This document shows, in pieces, positions 1 through 8,580 of a stretch of DNA of 61,213 nt; positions within the stretch are counted from its first letter, which is position 1, and each line of letters starts with the position of its first letter. A program made the translations under genes and the position numbers. The DNA is from Candidatus Sabulitectum sp. (lineage in GTDB: Bacteria > Fermentibacterota > Fermentibacteria > Fermentibacterales > JCC-6). The stretch covers positions 61,727-122,939 of the forward strand of contig JAOZUR010000001.1 of the NCBI GenBank assembly GCA_029938555.1. The letters run 5' to 3'. The notes beneath the pieces are model-generated. The model worked only from the letters and a program-made list of their open reading frames with translations, searched no databases and was not told the origin of the DNA.

Positions 1-4
1 AACT

Positions 5-658
5 ATGAGATTTTTCTTAGTTCTTTTTGCTCTCGCAGCATTAGCATTCGCTTCTGACACTATCAGTGGTCAGCCAGGCGGAACAGCAAACTACACACTT
101 CCAGGCACAGATGACATCTATGATTCCTATGCTTACAATGCAGGCGAGCAGATGGATAACATCGGCGCTTCCTTTGGTGATTACGCTGTTGTGGATGATT
201 ACAATGGTTCAACAATTGACATGACTTCTTACACAATGTGGGGTGTAACTACAGTTTCTGCTCCATCAGCTCTTGAAATCATGGTTGTTCCTGACGATTC
301 TGGTGTTCCTAGCGCAGCTGGACCTTCCAGCCAGGATAGCTACCCAGCAACTTCCAGTGATACTGGTATGACTTACGGTTCTTACGCTATCTGGATTTCT
401 GTTGTTGATGCTTCCGCAACACCAGTAGCACTTGCTGCACCAGTATGGCTCGGAACTCACCGTGCCGGTGCTGACAATTGGTACCCAATCGGTGGAACTA
501 CTGTTACTGGTACCCAGGGTTACAGAACAGTTGAAGCTGGCTGGGCATGGGCACCATTCAGTGAATCTCTTGTAGCAGGCGATCTTTTCAAAGTTCTAGA
601 AGGTAACCTTGTTGCTCTTGAAAGAAATACATGGGCTGGTATTAAGAACATGTTCTAA
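5..658 (+). CDS. Secreted protein of unknown function, probably abundant
   Basis: The product is 217 residues. It starts with a short Sec signal peptide (MRFFLVLFALAALAFA, cleavage probably after the last Ala). The mature part is rich in Ser, Thr, Gly, Ala and Tyr, strongly acidic and almost free of Lys, so it looks exported and beta-rich. I recognise no family, lipobox or T9SS C-terminal domain. Codon use differs from most neighbours: GGT/GCT/GTT/TTC/AAC/ACC codons dominate and CGT appears, which is the pattern of a highly expressed gene. The gene is monocistronic on the right side, with a strong terminator just after the stop codon. The ATG lies four bases from the window edge, so its ribosome-binding site and promoter cannot be seen. 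Expression level is inferred from codon use only. Confidence 0.8.
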   Translation: MRFFLVLFALAALAFASDTISGQPGGTANYTLPGTDDIYDSYAYNAGEQMDNIGASFGDYAVVDDYNGSTIDMTSYTMWGVTTVSAPSALEIMVVPDDSGVPSAAGPSSQDSYPATSSDTGMTYGSYAIWISVVDASATPVALAAPVWLGTHRAGADNWYPIGGTTVTGTQGYRTVEAGWAWAPFSESLVAGDLFKVLEGNLVALERNTWAGIKNMF

Positions 659-673
659 ATCGTTTATCGATTT

Positions 674-704
674 AAAAGGAGGGGCATTTGCCCCTCCTTT
701 TTTT
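674..704 (+). terminator. Intrinsic terminator of the secreted-protein gene
   Basis: An 11-bp GC-rich stem (AAAAGGAGGGG paired with CCCCTCCTTTT, loop CATTTG) is followed by a run of T. It starts 15 bases after the stop codon at 658 and is a textbook rho-independent terminator. Confidence 0.9.
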
Positions 705-757
705 ATACTCTTCCAACTATTCACTCTCATTTATAGATTTTCTAATGAACTATAAGT

Positions 758-788
758 AAAGGGGGAATAAAATTAATTACTCCCCCTT
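758..788 (-). terminator. Terminator after the arcC end of the long minus-strand run
   Basis: Read on the minus strand, AAGGGGGA pairs with TCCCCCTT across an AT-rich loop of 14 bases. It lies 23 bases downstream of the arcC stop codon. The T run after the stem is short, so the call is good but not perfect. It faces the terminator at 674-704 and separates the convergent units. Confidence 0.65.
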
Positions 789-810
789 AATCCCAAAATT
801 ATTAGTCAAA

Positions 811-1758
811 CTATTCCGCTGTAATTGTCGTTCCAGTTTCACCATTCAGGGCACTTATCAAGTTGCCCGGTGAAGAGATAACAACTCTAGAACCACCATG
901 TTCCAGGAAACCTAGAGCTGCTTTGATTTTAGGCTTCATTGAACCTTCAGCAAAATGCCCTGCATCCATCAATTTAGATATTTCTTTTGCAGTGATATTT
1001 CTTAATGCCTGCTGGTCCGGTTTTCCAAAATTAATGTAAACTTCTGGAACACCTGTTGAAATGACAAAAGTAGGCGCACCTAGTTTAGAAGCAAGTAGTG
1101 CACTGGCATGATCCTTATCAATCACAGCTGCAACACCACGAATAAGTTTACCTTCCCGAACAACTGGAATGCCTCCACCACCAGCGCAAATTACTATCTG
1201 GCCGGCACTCAGTAAAGTTTTAATTGCAATAAGTTCTACAATTTTCTTAGGAATCGGAGAAGGAACAACCCGGCGCCAACCGCGGCCAGCATCTTCTTTC
1301 ATGTTCCAACCCTTTGATTTTATTCTATCACGGGCCTCTTCTTCAGAGTAAAATGGACCTACCGGTTTAGTTGGATTCTTAAACCCAGGGTCATCTGCTT
1401 TTACTTCAACCTGGGTAATCAGACTGGAAATGGGAATATCTTTTCCCAACTCTTCAAGAACATCACCTAAAACTTGCTGAAGCAGATAACCAATGATACC
1501 CTGAGTAGCTGCCACATTAGCATCCATTCCATCTCTTGGTATAATGTGATCCGCTTGAGCATTCCTAATGAGTTCATAACCTACCTGTGGTCCGTTTCCA
1601 TGGGTCACAACCAAACTACCGAACAAATCAGCAATTGCAGCAAGTTCCTCGCAAACAGTACGAGCAACCTCATGAGTTTCTCTGTTTCCTCGTTTTGAAC
1701 CAGGATTGATCAGGGAATTCCCGCCGATAGCAACAACTATCCTGCCAGTGTTATTCAT
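811..1758 (-). CDS. arcC: Carbamate kinase
   Basis: The 315-residue protein has the usual length of carbamate kinases of the amino-acid kinase fold. The N-terminal nucleotide/phosphate loop VVAIGGNSL, the THGNGPQVG segment and the ICAGGGGIPV segment are all recognisable, as is the late DKDHASALLA stretch. The enzyme interconverts ATP plus carbamate with ADP plus carbamoyl phosphate, normally to make ATP during arginine, agmatine or purine catabolism. No arginine deiminase or carbamoyltransferase gene lies nearby, so the pathway is not shown here. The ATG overlaps the lspA stop by 8 bases and is preceded by AAAGGA, so translation is probably coupled. It is the last gene of the run and is followed by a terminator. 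Confidence 0.93.
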   Translation of the reverse strand: MNNTGRIVVAIGGNSLINPGSKRGNRETHEVARTVCEELAAIADLFGSLVVTHGNGPQVGYELIRNAQADHIIPRDGMDANVAATQGIIGYLLQQVLGDVLEELGKDIPISSLITQVEVKADDPGFKNPTKPVGPFYSEEEARDRIKSKGWNMKEDAGRGWRRVVPSPIPKKIVELIAIKTLLSAGQIVICAGGGGIPVVREGKLIRGVAAVIDKDHASALLASKLGAPTFVISTGVPEVYINFGKPDQQALRNITAKEISKLMDAGHFAEGSMKPKIKAALGFLEHGGSRVVISSPGNLISALNGETGTTITAE

Positions 1759-2236
1759 TTTCCATTTCCTTTGTGGGTACCTCCAGCCGCTTAGTTCCTT
1801 TGAAAAGGAAAAATACGGCGATGCCCCCGATACAGATGGCGATATCTGCTACATTAAAGGTGGGCCATCTCCACCCGGTTAATCCAATATCGATAAAGTC
1901 TGTTACTTTGCCCATGGCAATTCTGTCAACAAGATTGCCAACGGCTCCTCCAAGAATGATCCCCAGCCAAAACATCAGTTTCTTGTCTGTAACAGTTAAC
2001 ATGTACTTAACAAGAAAAAAACAAGCGAGTGCTGTAAAAACTGATAGAAAAATAGGGCCACCCCAGGAAATGCTAAAAGCTGCACCATAATTATATCTAA
2101 GGGTAATTCTGAAAAAATTACCCAAAACATCTTTTGGAATTCCATCAAGTAAATAATTTCTGGATACAAATTTTGTCACCTGGTCAAGCAGCAAAACCAT
2201 TGCTGCTGCACTGAAAGCTAACGGTTTAGTTTTCAA
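1751..2236 (-). CDS. lspA: Lipoprotein signal peptidase (signal peptidase II)
   Basis: LspA is an inner-membrane aspartyl protease that removes signal peptides from diacylated prolipoproteins. The sequence shows four membrane spans and the family motifs: LLLDQVTKF near the N-terminus, then GGAVGNLVDRI and FNVADIAI, which hold the two catalytic aspartates. The chosen start is a TTG (161 residues, a typical length) that overlaps the ileS stop by 11 bases and has AAAGG upstream. ATG starts at 2275 and 2335 are possible but would add an untypical tail overlapping ileS further. Its substrates are made by Lgt, encoded 14 kb upstream in the same run, and the window encodes several lipoproteins. The exact start is uncertain; the function is not. 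Confidence 0.93.
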   Translation of the reverse strand: MKTKPLAFSAAAMVLLLDQVTKFVSRNYLLDGIPKDVLGNFFRITLRYNYGAAFSISWGGPIFLSVFTALACFFLVKYMLTVTDKKLMFWLGIILGGAVGNLVDRIAMGKVTDFIDIGLTGWRWPTFNVADIAICIGGIAVFFLFKGTKRLEVPTKEMENE

Positions 2237-4991
2237 TTGTTTCCAAAACCTTTCCACATCTTGGGCACAGATCATCAGCAAAACTATGAGTTCCAACTTC
2301 AGGCAAGATCTTCCAGCACCTCTGGCATTTATCACCAGTTGCCTTTACGGCTTTTACTTCAAGCTCTTCACCTGTCTGTATGATAGTTTTAGATACAATT
2401 AGGAAATCAGCCCAATCTTCACCTCTGGCATTTTCTGTTTTTCCCTGTGGAAGTGTCAGGTGAACATGGGCATCCAACCCTCCACCAATTACTCCAGCAG
2501 CGCGCTGTTCTTCAAGATGTTTCAGAACACTCTTACGGATGTCTAAATAAGCATCCCAAGAAGATAGTTCCTTTTCTTCCTGAATTGATAGCTCGGATCC
2601 TTTTGAAAAAAGCTCTAAATGTACGCTGGGACTACTTTTCAGAGTATCGGGGATGTGATCCCAAATGTCTTCTGCTGTGAAAGGAATAATCGGGGCCAAC
2701 AACCTGGTGATTTCCACCGTAAGCCACCCTAAAAGCTCTACAGTTGCTTTTCTTTCCGGGCTCTGTGGAGCATCACAATACAATCTATCTTTTCTAGCGT
2801 CCAGGTAAAGTCCTGAAAGTTCAATAACCATAAAGTTTCTTAGTTCCCTATATACACGGTGAAACTGGAATTTTCGATACTCTTCAAGACAGAAAGCCAT
2901 TAGTTTTCTGAAACGAAGCCATATATATCTATCAAGACCAATAAGTGAACTTGGCTCAGGTTGAATTCCTGTACAATCACTTAGATTGCCCAGCATGAAC
3001 TTTATGGTATTTCTGATTTTTCTGTAGGCTTCCCTTGAATCAGCAAGCTGGCCAAGATCTGCCCTGAAATCTGATGTGTAATCAATTCCAGCAAACCATA
3101 ACCTGAGAATGTCTGCACCGTTTGCATTTATTACTTTTGATGGTGCAATGACATTACCCAATGATTTAGACATTTTTTTGCCTTTTTTATCTTGAATCAA
3201 ACCATGTGTAATTATATTGCTTGTGGGTTTTGATAAACCTAACGCGTTAGATGTGATCAAACTAACACCAAACCATCCTCTGTGCTGGTCGGTAGCTTCA
3301 ATGTAAACTGAAGCCGGTCTTGTTAGACCATATTCGTCTGTAAGCACATTGTAGTGGCTTAAAGAACTGTCAAACCACACATCAAGAATGTCGTTTACCC
3401 TGTTAAGATTTTTCCCGCCACAATGGGGGCACTTTGCTTCTTTGCCGTCAAGAGCAAAAATTTCTTCTACAGTCATGCTGAACCACACATCAGCACTTTC
3501 TTCAAGAACCTTGTCTGCTACTTTTGCAATAAGATCAGAATCTAAAACTGCCTCTCCGCAATCAGAACATGTGAATACTGGAAGGGCCACTCCCCAGGAA
3601 CGCTGTCGTGACAAGCACCAGTCTGGCCTAACAGACATCATGTTCTTCATTCTGTCATAGCCCCAGTCTGGATACCAGTTCACATCATCAACCATATCGA
3701 GAACTCTGTTCTTCAACCCTTTGTGGGAGAGGCTCAAGAAAAACTGTTCTGTTGCCCTAAAAATAAGAGGACTTTTGCAACGCCAACAGTGGGGATAACT
3801 GTGTTTAACCTTGGTAGAGAAAATCATTCGTCCAGATTCTGTAAGATCCTGAACTATTACAGGGTTAGCTTTGTACACATGAAGCCCCTGGTACTTGCCT
3901 CCCTCTTCTGTAAATATTCCGTCTGGTCCAACTGGGCAGAATGTTTCTATTCCGTAATTCTGACAAACCATAAAATCATCAGAACCATGACCTGGTGCTG
4001 TATGAACACAACCGGTTCCATCATCCATAGTAACATGGTCTGCAACAATAACCATTGAAGTTTTTTCAGGATTTACCGGATGAATCAGTAGTAATTTATC
4101 TAACTCTTTTCCTTTTAGAGTTAGATCATCTCGCACACTGCCTTCGATTTTAGTATCCTTAATAAAAGCTTGAGCTCTTCTTTCGGCCACTAAAAAACTA
4201 CGATCTGCCGTATCTACAACCACATAACTTTCACCTGGGTTTAATGCAACTGCCATATTAGCCGGCAGTGTCCAGGGTGTAGTTGTCCAAATAACAATCT
4301 CAACATTGCTTGGCAAAGATGTGCTTTTCCAATCTGATTTTTCAGATTGTTTGAATGCTACATATACAGAAGGAGAAGTATGATTAGCATGCTCGACCTC
4401 GGCATCAGCAAGGGCTGTTGTACAAGAAGTACACCAGTGGATGGGCCTAAGACCCTGATAGATGTAACCCTCTTCAACTAATTTACCAAAAGCTCTTACA
4501 ATTCCAGCTTCATAGGTTTTTTTCATGGTAAGATAGGGAGTATCCCATCTGCCAAAAACTCCTAAGCGCTTAAACTCTTCACGCTGAATATCAACAAATC
4601 CTGCAGCATACTTTCGACATCTGCTTCGAATTTCTTCTAAAGAAAGAGAAGCTCTTTCATCACCTGCATCTGTCATTACTTTGTGCTCAATGGGCATTCC
4701 GTGGCAATCCCAACCTGGTACATATGGGGAATAATGATTTAACATTGTATGGCTTTTCACAATAAAATCTTTAAGTATTTTATTCAAAGCAGTACCAAGA
4801 TGGACATTTCCATTTGCGTATGGAGGACCGTCATGTAGAATGAAAGGCTCAGCATTTTTTCGAGCCTGGGTTATCTGCCCCTCCAAGTCCATTTCTTCCC
4901 ATCTTTTAAGAAGCTCAGGCTCTCTTTTTACAAGCCCACCCTTCATGGAGAAGCTTGTTTTAGGAAGCTTTATTGTTTCTTTATAGTTCAC
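2226..4991 (-). CDS. ileS: Isoleucyl-tRNA synthetase
   Basis: This 921-residue class I synthetase charges tRNA-Ile and edits misactivated valine. The HIGH signature appears as GNVHLGTAL near residue 65 and the KMSKS loop as KKMSKSLGNV near residue 600. The CP1 editing domain lies between them, with the TTTPWTLPAN and DDGTGCVHTAPGHG segments. A zinc site closes the C-terminus (CQRCW and CPRCG). The length and C-terminal zinc finger match the common bacterial type. The start is a GTG that shares GTGA with the stop of the upstream gene; a G-rich Shine-Dalgarno stretch lies about nine bases before it. The lspA start overlaps its stop, the frequent ileS-lspA pairing. Confidence 0.97.
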   Translation of the reverse strand: MNYKETIKLPKTSFSMKGGLVKREPELLKRWEEMDLEGQITQARKNAEPFILHDGPPYANGNVHLGTALNKILKDFIVKSHTMLNHYSPYVPGWDCHGMPIEHKVMTDAGDERASLSLEEIRSRCRKYAAGFVDIQREEFKRLGVFGRWDTPYLTMKKTYEAGIVRAFGKLVEEGYIYQGLRPIHWCTSCTTALADAEVEHANHTSPSVYVAFKQSEKSDWKSTSLPSNVEIVIWTTTPWTLPANMAVALNPGESYVVVDTADRSFLVAERRAQAFIKDTKIEGSVRDDLTLKGKELDKLLLIHPVNPEKTSMVIVADHVTMDDGTGCVHTAPGHGSDDFMVCQNYGIETFCPVGPDGIFTEEGGKYQGLHVYKANPVIVQDLTESGRMIFSTKVKHSYPHCWRCKSPLIFRATEQFFLSLSHKGLKNRVLDMVDDVNWYPDWGYDRMKNMMSVRPDWCLSRQRSWGVALPVFTCSDCGEAVLDSDLIAKVADKVLEESADVWFSMTVEEIFALDGKEAKCPHCGGKNLNRVNDILDVWFDSSLSHYNVLTDEYGLTRPASVYIEATDQHRGWFGVSLITSNALGLSKPTSNIITHGLIQDKKGKKMSKSLGNVIAPSKVINANGADILRLWFAGIDYTSDFRADLGQLADSREAYRKIRNTIKFMLGNLSDCTGIQPEPSSLIGLDRYIWLRFRKLMAFCLEEYRKFQFHRVYRELRNFMVIELSGLYLDARKDRLYCDAPQSPERKATVELLGWLTVEITRLLAPIIPFTAEDIWDHIPDTLKSSPSVHLELFSKGSELSIQEEKELSSWDAYLDIRKSVLKHLEEQRAAGVIGGGLDAHVHLTLPQGKTENARGEDWADFLIVSKTIIQTGEELEVKAVKATGDKCQRCWKILPEVGTHSFADDLCPRCGKVLETIEN

Positions 4992-5518
4992 GACCCATCG
5001 CCCCCTTCAATTTCCTGAATCAATCTGTTCAGGAAAGAAAAATCTTTATTACTTTTTGAATCTATCTTCTTGCAATTCAGTAAAAAAATAACCTTTGCAC
5101 CACCATGGGCAGCTGCAATTGCCTGATCAATTCCCTGAGAAACAAGAGCATCACAGGAAAAAGCCTTAAGCTCTGCCTCTGTACTTAATCTGATATCAGC
5201 CACTCTTAATACTATTCCAGATCTGACTGATTCTTCCATTATATTCGGTACAATGTACATGCCCCTTAGATTAGGAAATCTGGGTCCTGCTGGATCATTG
5301 GGACCAACAAGAGAACCGGAGCCAAAAAGAGCTAGATGATCCTTTACAAAAAGCCAACCATCAAAATCAGATACAGCATCAGCACAAATAAGAAAAATTC
5401 TGTGGTTATCTTTCAATGCAGTTCTAATACTACTTACAGAGTATTCTTCCGAGACAAAAACATCGTTCTGGGAAGAAAGAATTTCACCCCAGTTGCTTGG
5501 TATAGAAATATACATCAT
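4988..5518 (-). CDS. Truncated, degenerate purine nucleoside phosphorylase-like protein
   Basis: The 176-residue product starts at an ATG directly after AAAGGTGG, 10 bases after the upstream stop codon; a longer reading back to 5641 lacks this support. Residues 59-85 resemble the trimeric purine nucleoside phosphorylase segment: KDHLALFG, then GPNDPAGPRFPNLRG. The C-terminal third follows the same family (TEAELKAF, CDALVSQGIDQAIAAAH, KVIFLLNCK). The family is normally about 270 residues. The N-terminal phosphate-binding loop region is missing here, and the usual FETPAE glutamate, M-S-T and T-N positions are altered. It may therefore be a non-enzymatic remnant or a protein with a changed role. 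It is translationally coupled to ileS. Family assignment is moderately sure; activity is doubtful. Confidence 0.65.
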   Translation of the reverse strand: MMYISIPSNWGEILSSQNDVFVSEEYSVSSIRTALKDNHRIFLICADAVSDFDGWLFVKDHLALFGSGSLVGPNDPAGPRFPNLRGMYIVPNIMEESVRSGIVLRVADIRLSTEAELKAFSCDALVSQGIDQAIAAAHGGAKVIFLLNCKKIDSKSNKDFSFLNRLIQEIEGGDGS

Positions 5519-5528
5519 CCACCTTTCA

Positions 5529-8135
5529 TTAATCACAGGAAGGGTAATTATGCAAAAGGGGAATTGCATCTGCAAGAGTTGAAGGAATTTCCTGCTTAAT
5601 CTCTTGCAACATATATAGATATGAGTGAAAATACAATCCATGAGACAGGTCAGAACTTAATAATTGCGCTGCTGCAGTCATACTTTGCCTGCTTCCTGTA
5701 AGCAGCCAGTGGTAATAGAACTGTTCTCCTCTATGGGCATAATCAATAGAACCACGATTTTTGATATCTAAAAGATCCACTGCAGGGTTCAGGCCAAGAT
5801 AACATTTTGCAACAGAACATCTCATATCCGCTGAAAAATGATTAACTTCCATCCTCAATTCACTGGATATATCAAAAGCCTTTGTAAGAGTTCCAATAGC
5901 ATCTTCATATCTTGATAACCTGAGAAGCATTGATCCTTTTTTAACTAAACCTAAAGAAAGTCTTCTTTTTTTACCTGCATGAAGAGAAAGCTGGATAGAC
6001 TGATCAATCAATGATAGTGCTAACTCATTATCCCCTTTCATAAAGGCAATTTGCGAAGAAATATAACAGATGGATTCCTTTGCCTCTAATATGTTTCCCA
6101 GCGATGCAAATTCAACCATGGTTTCAAGACAATCTTCCGCAGACTCTATTTTACACAGATGAATAAAAATACGAGCCATGTTACCGTATGAAGTACAGGC
6201 CTGAAAAAAGTTACCGGAAGAAACACAAACTCTAACCTGACGCATGAAAGTTCGTAAAGACTCACTTGTTTGATTTAGTCTTCTCTGAGATACACCCATG
6301 TTGTTCAACACAACAATTCTTACACCTTGGGAATCAGGGATTGTAACTAAAATACCAAGTGTTAATGAGTAAATTTCCAGAGCTTTTTTATAAAAAGATC
6401 GAAGAAGAAGCGAATTTGCATACAGATTATAAACAAATACCAGTTTTCTCCTGTTTCCACAAAGCAGAGTTAATTGAATCAATCGACTTAAATTCAACTC
6501 AATTCTGTTTTGTTTTCCCAAACTATTCCAAGCTTTAGCTAAGGTAAACAGAGCTTTTCTTTCAAGCCAATCTTCCTTTAGTTTCACCGCTTCTCTTTTT
6601 GCTGCAACCATGGTATTCATAGAATGTTCCACCATTCCACGCTTATAAAGCTGTTCTCCCAACTCCACAAGACAAACAGTAGAATTCAGCGAATCACTGT
6701 TCACCGCTTTTTTTAAAAGAATTCGCTCAGCCTTGTGATAGTATCCTTTTCTGCTTAAGTACCTAGATTCCAGAATTTCTCTGGAAATTCCTGCAAAAAT
6801 ACCACATTCCAAATTACAAATTGACAAATCTAACCATGAGGTTTCTGAAACAGAACACAATCCTTTTAGTAACTCCACATTTGAATCGGATGAACCCTTT
6901 ATGGTTTTAAGCAACTTAACTGCTTCTGGATAAAGCTCGGCTTTGTAAAGATTGTATGCAGCTTTAAATGTAAGTTTATCTGAATCATGCTGGGTGAAAA
7001 CAGCAGCTTTTTTATACAAAGTGGCTTTTCGTAAATCTTGTGTGGAAAGGTCACCTGCTTTTTTATATGATTCTGAAGCCACTGCAAACAAAGTAGCTCT
7101 TACCTGAATATCAGCTGAAATTTCATAAGAACGAGAATTCCTACCTCTAAATTGAAGTACACAATTTGCAGCTTTACTTAGCAGTTCACCCTTTTCTGAA
7201 GACGGAATTCTGCTTAGAATAAACTCACGCACTTTTGTATTAAGAAATGTCCCTACAAACACCCCTTTCCAAAGATTTACAGTTTGTCCTAAGAGATATG
7301 CTTTTTGTGATTCAATACCAGTAAACAAGCAAACTTCCCTGGGAAGAAACTGCATTCCAAAAACCGCAGCAGCCTTTGCATACTCTGCAAATTGCGGATT
7401 TGAATCTAAAAAAACATTCAGCCCGGTGAATACATCATCTGAATTTTCACCTATAAACTCATGAAGGCCCACAAAAAGTTTTACGAGCCCTTCGTCCCCG
7501 GAACAAACAGAAACAACTTTTTCTAAACTCACTTTGGATTTTTGTTCTACGAGATAGTTACGAATAGAATCAATTGACATCATTCCAGATTCAATCACAG
7601 CATCAGCACCACTAAGACTTCCACTATCATTCCTGAATACTATCATCCGTGGCATCATGGTATACGTATTCAAAGGAAAAGGTTGCTTTTTCTCTGTATA
7701 ATTTAAAAAACAGATGATGGTTGGAAGGGACCAAAGAAAAGAAGAACATATTTTGTATAAAGTATTCTTATCTAAGAACTTCTGCTCATTAAGCAGATAC
7801 ATTTTTATACGTGCCTTATCACTTTGCAATCCAGCTATGATTTCATAACCAGAAGTTTCCGAGACAAGAGAAATTTCCGTGGCATGAGAGCGCCAACCAG
7901 CCTCAAAAGCGGTTTCAATGTTTGGTAAACCATCACCGATAAAATAAGAGAAAAGACTCTTTCTGAATGATTTTTCGTCTGTGCAATCAAGAAATAAAAA
8001 TCTGGTATTAGTAAGCATGATACCAAGAAGATTAATTACTTTCTCAGGCCTAGCAGAATTTCTAACAAGTATTTTTTTCCTATCAAACTCAACAAGCTCA
8101 CGGTTAACAAGTTCTGCTAGGTTTTGTTCACCCAT
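5529..8135 (-). CDS. Large TPR protein with an inactive STAND-like ATPase N-terminus
   Basis: The product is 868 residues. About the first 330 residues have the layout of the ATPase part of STAND/AAA-TPR regulators. No GxxxxGK[ST] Walker A loop exists: the expected place reads NSARPEKVINLL. The Walker B region (TIICFLNYTEKK) has no acidic pair. From about residue 370 to the end it is a series of helical tetratricopeptide-like repeats, for example VYNLYANSLLLRSFYKKALEIY and VLNNMGVSQRRLNQTSESLRTF. No signal peptide or membrane span is seen, so it is probably a cytoplasmic scaffold or regulator. It overlaps the DUF167 gene by 8 bases and lacks a clear Shine-Dalgarno, indicating coupling. A homologous layout with an intact ATPase occurs at 37569-40631. 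Function unknown. Confidence 0.8.
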   Translation of the reverse strand: MGEQNLAELVNRELVEFDRKKILVRNSARPEKVINLLGIMLTNTRFLFLDCTDEKSFRKSLFSYFIGDGLPNIETAFEAGWRSHATEISLVSETSGYEIIAGLQSDKARIKMYLLNEQKFLDKNTLYKICSSFLWSLPTIICFLNYTEKKQPFPLNTYTMMPRMIVFRNDSGSLSGADAVIESGMMSIDSIRNYLVEQKSKVSLEKVVSVCSGDEGLVKLFVGLHEFIGENSDDVFTGLNVFLDSNPQFAEYAKAAAVFGMQFLPREVCLFTGIESQKAYLLGQTVNLWKGVFVGTFLNTKVREFILSRIPSSEKGELLSKAANCVLQFRGRNSRSYEISADIQVRATLFAVASESYKKAGDLSTQDLRKATLYKKAAVFTQHDSDKLTFKAAYNLYKAELYPEAVKLLKTIKGSSDSNVELLKGLCSVSETSWLDLSICNLECGIFAGISREILESRYLSRKGYYHKAERILLKKAVNSDSLNSTVCLVELGEQLYKRGMVEHSMNTMVAAKREAVKLKEDWLERKALFTLAKAWNSLGKQNRIELNLSRLIQLTLLCGNRRKLVFVYNLYANSLLLRSFYKKALEIYSLTLGILVTIPDSQGVRIVVLNNMGVSQRRLNQTSESLRTFMRQVRVCVSSGNFFQACTSYGNMARIFIHLCKIESAEDCLETMVEFASLGNILEAKESICYISSQIAFMKGDNELALSLIDQSIQLSLHAGKKRRLSLGLVKKGSMLLRLSRYEDAIGTLTKAFDISSELRMEVNHFSADMRCSVAKCYLGLNPAVDLLDIKNRGSIDYAHRGEQFYYHWLLTGSRQSMTAAAQLLSSDLSHGLYFHSYLYMLQEIKQEIPSTLADAIPLLHNYPSCD

Positions 8136-8394
8136 GATACCAATGGGGGAAAACCGCAGCTGTATAAATTTTTACTAATTTGCGTCTAGAAGTATTCCCT
8201 GATTTAATACTTACAAAACTCTTATTAACGCAGAATTCTTTTGCCAGCCATCGTATTAACTCAAGATTTGCTTTGCCATCAACAGGAGGAGCCTTCAAAG
8301 AAACTTTTACGGTTCCATCTGTCATACAGTTAAGAAATTCAGTTTTTCCACAACCTGGCGTTACTTTAAATTTAATGAAAATTGCTTTTTTCAC
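8128..8394 (-). CDS. DUF167 / YggU family small protein
   Basis: The 88-residue protein matches the DUF167 (YggU) fold: [16 protein letters not shown], then [26 protein letters not shown], and [15 protein letters not shown] near the end. The APPVDGKAN signature is diagnostic. The biochemical role of this widespread family is not established. The start is a GTG that shares GTGA with the stop of the upstream Trm112-like gene. Its own stop overlaps the start of the TPR gene, so the three are cotranslated. Confidence 0.9.
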   Translation of the reverse strand: MKKAIFIKFKVTPGCGKTEFLNCMTDGTVKVSLKAPPVDGKANLELIRWLAKEFCVNKSFVSIKSGNTSRRKLVKIYTAAVFPHWYHG

Positions 8395-8567
8395 TTCTTT
8401 TTTATTTGAACAGCCTCATCCCAAAGCATCACAGGAATATCATCTTTAACAGGAAAAGCAACTGAGCAACTATCACATACTAATCTTTCAAGAACACCTG
8501 TTTTGTGTTCTAATTCACCTTTGCACCTGGGGCATACAAGAATCTCCAGTAGTCTTGGATCAACCAT
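8391..8567 (-). CDS. Trm112-like (UPF0434/YcaR) zinc-ribbon small protein
   Basis: This 58-residue protein begins [19 protein letters not shown] and continues with [20 protein letters not shown]. The four cysteines (residues 12, 15, 31 and 34) form a zinc-ribbon knuckle. The closing F-P-V-x-D-x-I-P-V/L-M segment is the hallmark of Trm112-like proteins. In eukaryotes and some bacteria Trm112-type proteins stabilise partner methyltransferases; the bacterial short forms are poorly characterised. It sits 13 bases after the aminopeptidase gene and overlaps the DUF167 start by 4 bases. Family call is sure; role unknown. Confidence 0.88.
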   Translation of the reverse strand: MVDPRLLEILVCPRCKGELEHKTGVLERLVCDSCSVAFPVKDDIPVMLWDEAVQIKKK

Positions 8568-8580
8568 ATCAATCTTCCCT

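Noticed and set aside
5519-5641. An N-terminal extension of the phosphorylase-like gene back to 5641
   Set aside because: It would overlap the TPR gene by over 100 bases, has no family match, and the ATG at 5518 has AAAGGTGG directly before it.
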